Shown: piece by piece, positions 38,648-47,021 of the stretch
Position numbering within the stretch: the stretch's first letter is position 1
Layout of the letters: each line of letters begins with the position of its first letter
Assembly (NCBI RefSeq): GCF_000013205.1
Contig: NC_007775.1
Location: 558,001 to 622,000 of the forward strand
Direction of reading: 5' to 3'
DNA from: Synechococcus sp. JA-3-3Ab
GTDB taxonomy: Bacteria > Cyanobacteriota > Cyanobacteriia > Thermostichales > Thermostichaceae
DNA: 64,000 nt
Translations under genes and position numbers: made by a program
The notes under the pieces: model-generated
Told to the model about the DNA's origin: nothing
The model's database searches: none
The model's input: only the letters and a program-made list of their open reading frames with translations

Positions 38648-39418
38648 TCAGTCGATCAGCTCTTCTTGATCGGCATCCGCTGGGTCTGAGTGGTTCCACT
38701 CGATGGGCGGCATTTGGTCGAAGGCTTGTTTGAGGGCGCTCTCCCACAGTTTGCGCATCTTGGCCAGGTAGGGATCCCTGGTGCGCAGGCGCAGACGGTG
38801 GGTGACCTTGAACTGATCCGCTTGCACCATCACCAAATCGATGGGGGGGCCGACGGAGATGTTGGATTTCATGGTGGAGTCAATGGAGAGGAGAGCGCAT
38901 TTGGCCGCATCTGCTAGCGAGGTTTCGTAGGAGAGGATGCGATCCAGGATGGGTTTGCCGTATTTGGTTTCCCCCATCTGCAAAAAAGGGGTTTCCGGGG
39001 TGGCCTGGATGCAGTTGCCCTGGCTGTAGATCAAAAAGAGGGCCGGCTCTTCGCCTCGGATCTGTCCCCCCAGCAACAGGCTGCACTGGGCGTCGATACC
39101 GTCCTTTTCCAGCCAGGGTCGGTCTTGCTCCTGGATGTACCGAATTTTGGATCCCAGGTAGCGGGCCACGTCGTAGAGATGGGGGAAGGTGTGGAGATTG
39201 GAACTTTCCGGTTGGCGCAGATCCCGCTGCACTTCGGTCAAAACGCCCTGGGTGATGGACAGGTTGCCGGAGGTGCAGATCAAGATCACCCGCTCTTCGG
39301 GCACGGAAAAATCGAACAGCTTTTGGTAGGTGGAGACGTAGTCCACCCCGGCGTGGGTGCGGGAATCTGCCGCCATCACCAAGCCAAAGCGGGTGATGAT
39401 GCCAAGGCAGTAGGTCAT
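38648..39418 (-). CDS. Anbu-type proteasome-like protease
   Basis: A 256-residue Ntn hydrolase of the Anbu/COG3484 family (ancestral beta subunit related to HslV and proteasome). It starts MTYCLGIITRFGLVMAADSR; removal of Met1 exposes Thr2 as the nucleophile. Later regions TYQKLFDFSVPEERVILICT, GNLSITQGVL, YGKPILDRILSYETSLADAA and LLSIDSTMKSNISVGPPIDL match the family. In many bacteria Anbu is clustered with a transglutaminase-like protease, an alpha-E protein and an ATP-grasp gene; none of these is adjacent here. ATG 39418 was chosen because Thr2 must become N-terminal. Confidence 0.9.
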   Translation of the reverse strand: MTYCLGIITRFGLVMAADSRTHAGVDYVSTYQKLFDFSVPEERVILICTSGNLSITQGVLTEVQRDLRQPESSNLHTFPHLYDVARYLGSKIRYIQEQDRPWLEKDGIDAQCSLLLGGQIRGEEPALFLIYSQGNCIQATPETPFLQMGETKYGKPILDRILSYETSLADAAKCALLSIDSTMKSNISVGPPIDLVMVQADQFKVTHRLRLRTRDPYLAKMRKLWESALKQAFDQMPPIEWNHSDPADADQEELID

Positions 39419-39442
39419 GCGAACGATGCGGCTCGGCTCTCT

Positions 39443-39476
39443 GATTGTAGAGGGATTGTAGAGGCGATTGTAGAGG
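39443..39476. repeat. Three copies of an 11-bp tandem repeat upstream of the Anbu gene
   Basis: GATTGTAGAGG occurs at 39443-39453, 39454-39464 and, after one extra C, 39466-39476. It fills the 59-base gap between the GTPase gene and the Anbu gene. It may be replication slippage or a small protein-binding array. Confidence 0.9.
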
Positions 39477-39477
39477 T

Positions 39478-40887
39478 TCAGGGGAAAGCAAATCCGATTT
39501 TGTGGCGGATTTCCTCCCGCAGGCGGGCGGTGATCGAGGCTTCGTCCAAATCGGCCAAAATCTGGGCTATGGCGGCTTTGGGGCCCTCTGGCCCCCAACT
39601 GGCTCCCTGGGCCAGGTAGTGGCGGGCGGACTCGCCGATGGCATAGCAGGAAAACCCGGCCAACACCGCCTGCGTCAGGGCCACGGAACCGTAGGCCCCC
39701 AGAGAGAATCCTCCCAGCAAGGTTTTCAGGGATCCCAGGCCCAACAGCGCCACCCACTCGCCGGCGCCCAGGCTGAGCATGCTGAGGACGATCTTCTGCA
39801 GCAGTTGTGCGGCTCCCGCGCTGCTCATGGGCCAGCCATAGAGGCGGGACAGGCGCAGGATCAAGGCAATATCCAGGGCCAGCCCTCCCAAGGTATCGAG
39901 CAGGGTAACGGGGTTGAGGGCAACCGCCAGCGCTTTGGTGCGGGCGGCTGAGGCGATGAGGTCTTGGGCTTGCTGGGCGCGGCTTTGCAGCTTGCGCTCG
40001 ATGACCTGTTGGTTGACGCGATCGGCAAACAGGAGGGCATTCAAGGCCAGCAGGGAGCGCCCCTCCCGATGCAGGACTTCCAGGATTTTCAGGCGCAGCT
40101 CATCCACCTGCGGGGATCCCACTTCCATCTGGGCAGCAAAGCTCCCATCCGGCCTTTGCACCAGGCGGGGCACGCGAGGGGAGGCCGCCACCATGACGAT
40201 CTCGTTGGGAGAAAGGAGCTGCCGCACCCGTTCGTTGCGGATCTTGTCGTAGATGGCCTGGCGATCTGCCTCTGGGTACTGGTCGATCTTGTTGAACACC
40301 AGCAGCATAGGCTTGCCCGCCTCCCGCAGGGTGGCCAGAGCCTCAAACTCCACCCGCGTCAGATCCCCGCAGACGACAAACAGGATCAAATCCGCCCGCT
40401 GCGCCACTTCTCGGGCCAGCCGCGCCCGCTCTTCGCCGTCTACTTCATCCAGGCCGGGAGTGTCGATCAGCTCCAGACGGGATCCCTGCCAATGGGCGAC
40501 CTGTACCGACTGCACCGAGGAAGGGGGGAGGCGGGATCCCTGCAGGGATGTGCCAGAGAAGGAGGACTGGGGGCGGGTTTCCCAGCTGATGTTCCAAGTT
40601 GCCGCTTGCTGGGTACGGGTGATGCCATGGGTGGGCCCCGTCTCAAAGACTGGCTCGCCCAGCAGGGCATTGAGCAGGGAAGACTTGCCTCGCCCCACCA
40701 GACCAAAGGCGGCGATGTGGATGACCTCGGTTTCCAGCTTGTCCAAGAGCGCTTGCAAGCTCTCCAACTCCCCTTCTAAGCCCGCGACCTCTTGGGGGCG
40801 CAGATCCAGTTGGGCCACCCACTGGCGCAGGCTGCGCTTGGCTTGTTGGTAGTTGAGGTCATCTTGTAGGGTGTTGCGGCGAGCCAT
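39478..40887 (-). CDS. Era-like GTPase with DUF697 membrane domain
   Basis: A 469-residue protein. The G domain (about residues 55-270) has G1 AFGLVGRGKSSLLNALLGE, G3 LIDTPGLDEV and G4 LVFNKIDQYP. The C-terminal part is DUF697-like, with helical hydrophobic segments (ALAVALNPVTLLDTLGGLAL, VALLGLGSLKTLLGGFSLGA, QAVLAGFSCYAIGESARHYL). Such GTPases are membrane-associated and common in cyanobacteria and plastids; the function is not settled. ATG 40887 is preferred over 40965 because the upstream 26 residues have no homology. It precedes the Anbu gene on the same strand. Confidence 0.88.
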   Translation of the reverse strand: MARRNTLQDDLNYQQAKRSLRQWVAQLDLRPQEVAGLEGELESLQALLDKLETEVIHIAAFGLVGRGKSSLLNALLGEPVFETGPTHGITRTQQAATWNISWETRPQSSFSGTSLQGSRLPPSSVQSVQVAHWQGSRLELIDTPGLDEVDGEERARLAREVAQRADLILFVVCGDLTRVEFEALATLREAGKPMLLVFNKIDQYPEADRQAIYDKIRNERVRQLLSPNEIVMVAASPRVPRLVQRPDGSFAAQMEVGSPQVDELRLKILEVLHREGRSLLALNALLFADRVNQQVIERKLQSRAQQAQDLIASAARTKALAVALNPVTLLDTLGGLALDIALILRLSRLYGWPMSSAGAAQLLQKIVLSMLSLGAGEWVALLGLGSLKTLLGGFSLGAYGSVALTQAVLAGFSCYAIGESARHYLAQGASWGPEGPKAAIAQILADLDEASITARLREEIRHKIGFAFP

Positions 40888-40985
40888 AGCCGTAGCGCTC
40901 AATAGCGGTAGGAAGCAGCCCTTAAAAGACTCCACTTTGCTCTCGGGATCGGCAGGCTTCCCCACCAGACAGAGAGCTTCTCATC

Positions 40986-41009
40986 GGACAATACAAGGGA
41001 CAATACAAG
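40986..41009. repeat. 12-bp tandem duplication
   Basis: GGACAATACAAG occurs twice back to back (40986-40997, 40998-41009) in the gap between the GTPase gene and the DUF427 gene. Probably replication slippage; no function assigned. Confidence 0.85.
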
Positions 41010-41118
41010 ACGATCATAAGAGGAAGGGAAGAGTTAAGCTCAAAGCAAGGCGGCCTCAGCCGCCGGGATCCGCAACTCAAAAATCCGATATCCAAAACTT
41101 GGCAAGAGGAGGTTTTCC

Positions 41119-41403
41119 ATGCCCAGGGCTATCTGGAATGGGGTAGTGGTGGCGGAGACAGACCGCTACGAAACCGTGGAAGGCAACATCTATTTTCCGC
41201 CGGAATCCCTGCGCTGGGAATACTTCCAGCCCAGCTCCACCCACACCACCTGCCCCTGGAAAGGACAAGCCAGCTACTACACCCTGGTGGTCAACGGCCA
41301 GGAGAACAAAGACGCCGCCTGGTACTACCCGGATCCCAAGCCGGCTGCAGCCAACATCCGCGGCTACGTGGCCTTCTGGAAGGGCGTCGAGGTAGAACTC
41401 TAG
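41119..41403 (+). CDS. DUF427 family protein
   Basis: A 94-residue protein that matches DUF427 over its length: PRAIWNGVVVAETDRYETVE, GNIYFPPESLRWEYF, STHTTCPWKGQASYYTLVV, AAWYYPDPKPAAANIRGYVA and FWKGVEVE. The fold is a small beta-tent; molecular function is unknown. A ribosome site (AAGAGGAGG) stands just before ATG 41119. It is divergent from the DUF697 GTPase gene. Confidence 0.93.
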   Translation: MPRAIWNGVVVAETDRYETVEGNIYFPPESLRWEYFQPSSTHTTCPWKGQASYYTLVVNGQENKDAAWYYPDPKPAAANIRGYVAFWKGVEVEL

Positions 41404-41456
41404 CCGAGCCGAGTTGCCAACTGAGTATGATGGAGAAGAATTGGAGGGGCAATGCG

Positions 41457-42041
41457 ATGCTGACCGATGGCCAGATTCCACGCAGCCCAACCCGCTGGGC
41501 AAGCAGGTGGTGTTGGGCCGGCTTGAGCCTCCTGTTGCTCGGTTGTGGCCCGGCAGGGTTTCGCACGCCGCGCCCCACGCTGGCCGGCAGCGGCCTCAAC
41601 AGTATCTTCCCCGATGGGGAGCCTTCCTTCAGCGGGGATGGTCGCTACCTGGTGTTTTCCTCCGCCCGCGGCGGCAGCCAGGATATTTTTCTCTACGACA
41701 CGGTGGAACAGCGGCTGGTGGACTTGCCCGGCCTGAATTCCAGCGACGTGGCCGCCACCTCGCCCGACATTAGCGCCGACGGCCGCTACATCGTTTACGT
41801 GTCCAATGCGCTGGGCAAATCGGAGATTTTTCTCTACGACCGCCAAACCCGCCGCGTTGAGAATATCAGCAGCCGGGTACCGGGAGATGTGCGCAACCCC
41901 ACCATCAGCGGCGATGGCCGCTTTATCGCCTTTGAGAGCAACGGTCGCGGCCAGTGGAACATCGAGATCTTCGACCGTGGCCCGGCAGCGGCCACACGGC
42001 CCTCTGCCCCCAGCTCTTCTAATGCCGGCAGCAATCCCTAA
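41457..42041 (+). CDS. Lipoprotein with TolB-type PD40 repeats
   Basis: A 194-residue lipoprotein from ATG 41457, which has GGAGGGG seven bases upstream. The signal (WCWAGLSLLLLGCG) ends in the lipobox LLGC. Three PD40/TolB-like repeats follow: GEPSFSGDGRYLVFSSARGG, SPDISADGRYIVYVSNALGK and NPTISGDGRFIAFESNGRGQ. Three blades cannot close a propeller, so it may oligomerise or bind as a partial blade set. The function is unknown; an earlier ATG at 41427 is possible. Confidence 0.8.
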   Translation: MLTDGQIPRSPTRWASRWCWAGLSLLLLGCGPAGFRTPRPTLAGSGLNSIFPDGEPSFSGDGRYLVFSSARGGSQDIFLYDTVEQRLVDLPGLNSSDVAATSPDISADGRYIVYVSNALGKSEIFLYDRQTRRVENISSRVPGDVRNPTISGDGRFIAFESNGRGQWNIEIFDRGPAAATRPSAPSSSNAGSNP

Positions 42042-42075
42042 GGGGATTCAGGAATAGCCAACCTGGACTTGTCGC

Positions 42076-43260
42076 ATGCTCGCTGCCTTCGCCCAACGAC
42101 TGGAGCCGCTGCACTCCAATGTCTTTGACCAGCTAGACCAGGCCAAGTGGGAGGCGCGCCGGTCGGGCTTGGATGTCATCGACCTTTCTTTGGGCTCCTC
42201 AGACCTGCCCCCGCCCCCGGAAGCGCTGGCAGCCATTCAGAGGGCCCTGGCAGATCCCTCCACCTATGGCTACACCCTGTTCCACGATACGGCCGAGTTT
42301 CGCGCCGCCTGCGCCCAATGGTATCTCAGGAAGTTCGGCCTGGAGATCGACCCAGAAACTGAGGTGCTGCCGCTGATCGGATCCCAGCAGGGAACGGCTC
42401 TCCTACCGCTGGCCCTGCTCAATCCCGGGGATGTTGCTTTGATCACCGACCCGGGCTACCCCTCCCATGGGGGCGGGATCCATCTGGCGGGCGGGATCCC
42501 CTACTATCTGCCCCTGCGGGCGGAAAACCGCTTCCTGCCCCAGTGGGATGAGATCCCGGCGGAGATCTGCCGTCGGGCGCGGCTGTTGGTGCTGAGCTAT
42601 CCCCACAACCCCACCACCGCCACCGTCACCCCAGAGTTTTGGCAGGAGACGCTGCAATTTTGTCAGCAGCACGATATCTTCCTGGCCCATGACTTTCCCT
42701 ATGTGGACTGGCGTTTCGACGGCCAGGTGGCTCCCTCGGCGCTGCTGGCGGATCCCGGCAAGACCCGCACCATCGAGTTCTTTTCCCTCTCCAAGTCTTA
42801 CCACATGGGGGGGTTCCGGGTGGCCTATGCCATCGGCAGCCGCGAGCTGATCCGAGCTTTGCGCCTGGTGAAGTCCACCATCGACTTCCACCCCTACCAG
42901 GGCATCCTGCGGGGGGCGGCGGCGGCCTTGGCAGCTCCCGACAGCTTTTTGGATCACTGGCGGCAAGTGTACCGCGAGCGACGGGATATAGCTGTGGCGG
43001 CTCTGCACCGCATCGGCTGGCCTGTGCCTTTGCCGGAGGCCACCATGTACCTGTGGGCGCCTTTGCCGGAGTTTTATCGCGGCTCTTCTGCCCAGTTTTG
43101 TTTGGACTTGGTGAGAGCCACAGGGGTTGCCCTGTCTCCAGGCTCTGGCTTTGGCCCCAGTGGGGAAGGCTATGTCCGCTTTGCTTTGGTGGCAGAGGGA
43201 TCCCGTCTGGAGGAGGCGGTGGGACGGATCGAGGCGTTTTTGTCCCGGTGCATTTCCTAA
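42076..43260 (+). CDS. PLP-dependent class I/II aminotransferase, LL-DAP aminotransferase-like
   Basis: A 394-residue fold-type I aminotransferase. PLP-binding features: IGSQQGTALLPLALLNPGDV, DPGYPSHGGGIHLAGG, SYPHNPTTATVTPEFW and the Schiff-base lysine in FFSLSKSYHMGGFRVAYAIG, with the C-terminal arginine in EGYVRFALV. The pattern (DLSLGSSDLPPPPEAL, HNPTTATVT) is like the LL-diaminopimelate/aspartate aminotransferase group, but the substrate is not certain and cyanobacteria carry several such paralogues. It begins 34 bases after the TolB-like gene. Confidence 0.9.
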   Translation: MLAAFAQRLEPLHSNVFDQLDQAKWEARRSGLDVIDLSLGSSDLPPPPEALAAIQRALADPSTYGYTLFHDTAEFRAACAQWYLRKFGLEIDPETEVLPLIGSQQGTALLPLALLNPGDVALITDPGYPSHGGGIHLAGGIPYYLPLRAENRFLPQWDEIPAEICRRARLLVLSYPHNPTTATVTPEFWQETLQFCQQHDIFLAHDFPYVDWRFDGQVAPSALLADPGKTRTIEFFSLSKSYHMGGFRVAYAIGSRELIRALRLVKSTIDFHPYQGILRGAAAALAAPDSFLDHWRQVYRERRDIAVAALHRIGWPVPLPEATMYLWAPLPEFYRGSSAQFCLDLVRATGVALSPGSGFGPSGEGYVRFALVAEGSRLEEAVGRIEAFLSRCIS

Positions 43261-43375
43261 ATCCCAAACATCAATCCCAAACATCGAGCATCCAGCTCTC
43301 GGTTGGTTGTGCTCGCCCACCCTCGGGCAATCTAAGTCAGGATAAGAGTAAGAGTGTTATCCAAGTTGAGTGGGC

Positions 43376-44164
43376 ATGGAGAAGGAAACGCTCGACAGTT
43401 TTTTGTCCATCCGTGGGGTGATGGGGGTGGCGCTCTTGAGTCGGGCAGGTCGCCCTTTCTTCTACCGCTCTTTTCAGGATTTGGATAGCCGACAGCAGCA
43501 AGCCCTTACCGAAGGGCTGTTTCAAGTTTTGCAGACCATGCCCCCAGGACTTGACTATTTTGACTTTCAGTTTGCCGAGCAGCGGGTTTTCGTTTACCCC
43601 CTTGGGCCGGAATGGGCGCTGCTGGTGGCGGTGAATGACGAGCTGGTGATGCCGGTTTACACCTTGGCCGTGAACCGCCTGCGAGCCGAGCTGCAACGGG
43701 ATACGCCGAAGGGCCTGGCCACCTTGCGCCTGTTGACCAGCCAGGCGGAGACGGGTCGGAACCTTACCCAACCCAGCTCCACCCTAGCAGAAGGCAAGCC
43801 CACACCAAGGGAGGAGGCGACCCAGCCGGCAGCGACAGGCAGCCGCATGGAGATGGATGTCTTCGTGCAATCTCTCAATCGTCTTTGCCAGATCACAAGC
43901 GGCTATTTGGGCAAGGCGGTGATCGTCAACTATTGGAAGGCGACGCGGCAGGAAGTGGTGGAACGCCAGGGATCCTCAGCCGAGTGGCTCCATCAGTTCG
44001 AGATCGAGCGCAGCGGACAAATCCACTACAAGGGCACCCTCAAGGAGCTGGACGAATCTCAACAAAAGGTGCTGCGGGACTGGGTGCTGGCTTTTTTCCG
44101 CCGCTGCGAAGAGGTGATCCACGATTTTCGCAATTTAATCAAATCGGCGGAATTGCGCTTTTGA
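43376..44164 (+). CDS. Hypothetical protein with roadblock-like N-terminal domain
   Basis: A 262-residue protein from ATG 43376. Residues 1-105 (LDSFLSIRGVMGVALLSRAG, RPFFYRSFQDLDSRQQQALT, YFDFQFAEQRVFVYPLGPEW, ALLVAVNDELVMPVY) have the alternating helix-strand pattern of roadblock/LC7 domains, which bind small GTPases; this is a weak fold guess. A linker of about 35 residues follows, then a second conserved part (QSLNRLCQITSGYLGKAVIV, NYWKATRQEVVERQGSSAEW) ending in helices. No catalytic motif seen. It lies between the aminotransferase and hisD genes. Confidence 0.65.
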   Translation: MEKETLDSFLSIRGVMGVALLSRAGRPFFYRSFQDLDSRQQQALTEGLFQVLQTMPPGLDYFDFQFAEQRVFVYPLGPEWALLVAVNDELVMPVYTLAVNRLRAELQRDTPKGLATLRLLTSQAETGRNLTQPSSTLAEGKPTPREEATQPAATGSRMEMDVFVQSLNRLCQITSGYLGKAVIVNYWKATRQEVVERQGSSAEWLHQFEIERSGQIHYKGTLKELDESQQKVLRDWVLAFFRRCEEVIHDFRNLIKSAELRF

Positions 44165-44407
44165 CATGCTCCCTAAGGCCACAACACCCCCGCCCCGCAA
44201 AGGCTGGGCGGCTCTTGGCCGCGGAAAATCCAGGCTAAGCTATGACCATAGCCACCGTGGATCACGCTAGGTGCAGACGGGATCCCTGACCGAGGGTAGC
44301 TCCTCTGGTCACTGCGAACCGGTGCAGCGAGGATCTGCTTTGCTACCGCGATGCCACCGGATCCCTCGCTACCATCTGCTTACGGCACGCTAAGCGAAGG
44401 AGTTGCC

Positions 44408-45721
44408 ATGCTGAGAATCGTCACCCAGCTAGCTGAGGCTGAAGCCGAGCTTAGACGGATCTCGGAGCGCACTCAGGCTGACCAGAACTTGCACCGCGAG
44501 GCAACCGTGCGGGAGATCCTACAAGCGGTACGCCGCCAGGGGGATCGCGCTCTCCTGGCCTACACGGCGGAGTTCGACCAGGTGGAGCTGAGCGTAGCCG
44601 AGCTAAAGGTGTCGGGGGCTGAGCTGGAGGCAGCCTACCAGGCGGTATCTCCGCAACTGCTATCGGCCCTGCGCTTGGCCAAACAGCGCATCGAAGCCTT
44701 TCACCGGCAGCGGGTGCCCAGCAGTTGGGTGAGCTTTCCCGGCCCCGAGATCGTCTTGGGCAAGCAGTACCGCCCGGTGGATCGCGCTGGCCTCTACATT
44801 CCAGGAGGGCGGGCCGCCTATCCCAGCACGGTGTTGATGAACGCCATTCCGGCCAAGGTGGCGGGGGTGCCCGAGATTGTCATGGTGACCCCGCCGGGAT
44901 CCGACGGGCTGGGGGGCAAGGGGATCAGCCCGGCTATTTTGGTGGCCGCCCAAGAAGTGGGCATCCACACCATCTATCGCGTCGGCGGGGCCCAGGCTAT
45001 TGGGGCCTTGGCCTATGGCACCGAGACCATCCCCAAGGTGGACGTGATCACCGGCCCCGGCAACATCTATGTGACGCTGGCCAAGAAGCTGGTCTACGGC
45101 ACGGTGGGGATCGACTCGCTGGCGGGGCCTTCCGAGGTGTTGATCATCGCCGACGAGAGCGCCAATCCCCTCTACGTGGCTGCCGATCTGCTGGCCCAAG
45201 CGGAGCACGATCCCTTAGCAGCCGCGATCCTCCTGACCCCCGATCCCAAGCTGGCCCAACAGGTGCAGCAGGCTGTAACCACCCAGATGGAAGCCCACCC
45301 CAACCGTCTGCTGGTGGAGAAGGCGGTGGCCAACTACGGCCTGATCGCGGTGGTGCCGGATCTGGCCACAGCGGTCAACTTGTCCAACCAGTTTGCGCCG
45401 GAACACCTGGAGCTGCAGGTGGCGGATCCCTGGGCTCTGCTGGATCCCATTCGCCACGCGGGGGCGATCTTCCTGGGACACTACACCCCAGAAGCGGTGG
45501 GAGACTACCTGGCCGGCCCCAACCACACCTTGCCCACAGCGGGGGCGGCCCGCTACGCCTCAGCGCTGGGAGTGGAGACCTTCCTGAAGCACTCCAGCCT
45601 AATCCAGTACGGCTCGGCAGCCCTGCAGGAGGTGGCCGGCGCGATCCAAGCTCTGGCGCAAGCCGAGGGGCTGCCCGCCCATGGCCAGTCGGTACAGGTA
45701 CGGCTGGCGGAGGAGCACTAA
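44408..45721 (+). CDS. hisD: Histidinol dehydrogenase
   Basis: A 437-residue zinc enzyme that oxidises histidinol to histidine in two NAD-dependent steps. Family signatures are complete: PVDRAGLYIPGGRAAYPSTV, RVGGAQAIGALAYGTE, IPKVDVITGPGNIYVTLAKK, AGPSEVLIIADESANP, DLLAQAEHDP, and ANYGLIAVVPDLATAVNLSN followed by QFAPEHLEL. The catalytic pair is expected in FAPEHLE and GPNHTLPT. Start at ATG 44408, where homology begins with MLRIVTQ. There are 243 non-coding bases upstream of it, which should hold the promoter. Confidence 0.96.
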   Translation: MLRIVTQLAEAEAELRRISERTQADQNLHREATVREILQAVRRQGDRALLAYTAEFDQVELSVAELKVSGAELEAAYQAVSPQLLSALRLAKQRIEAFHRQRVPSSWVSFPGPEIVLGKQYRPVDRAGLYIPGGRAAYPSTVLMNAIPAKVAGVPEIVMVTPPGSDGLGGKGISPAILVAAQEVGIHTIYRVGGAQAIGALAYGTETIPKVDVITGPGNIYVTLAKKLVYGTVGIDSLAGPSEVLIIADESANPLYVAADLLAQAEHDPLAAAILLTPDPKLAQQVQQAVTTQMEAHPNRLLVEKAVANYGLIAVVPDLATAVNLSNQFAPEHLELQVADPWALLDPIRHAGAIFLGHYTPEAVGDYLAGPNHTLPTAGAARYASALGVETFLKHSSLIQYGSAALQEVAGAIQALAQAEGLPAHGQSVQVRLAEEH

Positions 45722-45770
45722 CCTAGCCTAGACAGGGCTTGAACCGCAGTGAAGACGGAAGGTGGAGCAG

Positions 45771-46595
45771 ATGGGGAGCCGGCTCAGGCAAAACTGGCTG
45801 GGGCAACTGGGGGGAGCCCTTGTGGCGGTTTGGATCGTCTGGGCGGAGGGGAGCGCCGCCTGGCCGAAGGACATAAAAGACATAATGTCGGCTGCCCCCG
45901 AAGCAATCTCTTCTCCTGCCTTGCCCATCCCGTGGGAGTGGGTATACGACTTGCAGGAGCAGGCGCGGCAACGGCAGTGTACGCTGGTGGGCCTGTTGCG
46001 CAGCCGGCCCCTGCCGGCCCCGGATCCCCAGTGGCAGGTGTACACTCGTCTGGATTTGGTTGCCACGCCTCAGACCAGTCGGTTGACCAGTGTGTTGTTT
46101 GCCAAGAACACTCGTACCCAAGCCTTGCAAGTGATCTATCAAGCTGCGGCGTCTGTGTACGACCCCGTTGAGCCATTGGATTTTGCCATGATCCTGCCTC
46201 TGGCCTGGCAGGACAACACCCTGCTGGCGCGGGAGTACGCAGGCTGGTTCCAGACCGACTTGAGCTGGGATCGGGCGGTGATCTGGCCCTTGCCCGCCGA
46301 CTCGAACAGGATCCCACCGGTACAGGTTTGGGAGCCACCGCCGGCCCTGGGGTATGCCGAGCTGCTGGACTGGGATCCCCAGGCGCGAGGGCGGGTGCTG
46401 TTTGCCGTGGCCGATAGCCTGGAGGAGGTGCCGCGGCTGGTGAGCGTTGGCCCTGGTCAAGACTTGCTGTTGCGAGGGACGGCACCGCTGCCAACCTCCG
46501 AGCCTCCTCTCCCGCAAAAGGGCTGGACCAGCGCTACCCTCGCAGGGTCGGTACCCATTTGTCATGCCAACAACTTTGGGCTAAACATCAGGTAG
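45771..46595 (+). CDS. Predicted exported protein of unknown function
   Basis: A 274-residue product from ATG 45771, with a GTG three codons upstream as an alternative. The N terminus (LGGALVAVWIVWAEGSAAWP) is a signal peptide or anchor. The rest is a folded-looking mixture (PWEWVYDLQEQARQRQCTLV, ALQVIYQAAASVYDPVEPLD, FAMILPLAWQDNTLLAREYA) without motifs I recognise. It follows hisD by 49 bases and precedes two further same-strand genes, so it may belong to that unit. Confidence 0.6.
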   Translation: MGSRLRQNWLGQLGGALVAVWIVWAEGSAAWPKDIKDIMSAAPEAISSPALPIPWEWVYDLQEQARQRQCTLVGLLRSRPLPAPDPQWQVYTRLDLVATPQTSRLTSVLFAKNTRTQALQVIYQAAASVYDPVEPLDFAMILPLAWQDNTLLAREYAGWFQTDLSWDRAVIWPLPADSNRIPPVQVWEPPPALGYAELLDWDPQARGRVLFAVADSLEEVPRLVSVGPGQDLLLRGTAPLPTSEPPLPQKGWTSATLAGSVPICHANNFGLNIR

Positions 46596-46691
46596 TTCCT
46601 CCCCAGGGTTTTGGAGCTGCCGCCGATCTTTGGGGTGCTTAGGAGCCGAGGGGAGGATCTAGAGCAGCCCCTAGCGGGAGAGGGAGTAAGC

Positions 46692-46997
46692 ATGCCTAGA
46701 CCCCAAGTACGACGCGGCTGGCCTTTAGAGGCCTTTGTGGGCGATGTTATTGTCTGTACGCTGGAGGGATCCCATCTGGATCAGGTGACGGAGATCCGGA
46801 TCAGCCCGGCGGGCAAGGGGATCCGGGTTAGCTTCGGGGATCCCTTGGGGCGCTCCCAAGAGCCGGTGCAGGCCACTGCCGAGGCGCTGACTGTGACTTT
46901 TGAGATCGATCCCAGCACCTACCCCGGCGAAAAGCGCATCGAGCTGATCTCGCCGGCAGGGCCCAGCGATCCCCTGCCGTTTTTGGTGATGATGTAG
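46692..46997 (+). CDS. Small hypothetical protein, beta-sandwich-like
   Basis: A 101-residue product from ATG 46692, preceded by GGGAGAGGGAG. The sequence (VGDVIVCTLEGSHLDQVTEI, RISPAGKGIRVSFGDPL, EALTVTFEIDPSTYPGEKRI, ELISPAGPSDPLPFLVM) resembles IPT/TIG-like immunoglobulin modules in its strand pattern, including the typical closing PSDPLPFLV. There is no signal peptide. Function unknown. It is followed 24 bases later by the TPR gene and is likely co-transcribed with it. Confidence 0.6.
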   Translation: MPRPQVRRGWPLEAFVGDVIVCTLEGSHLDQVTEIRISPAGKGIRVSFGDPLGRSQEPVQATAEALTVTFEIDPSTYPGEKRIELISPAGPSDPLPFLVMM

Positions 46998-47021
46998 AGG
47001 CGCGCAGAGGGGAAGTGAGTC

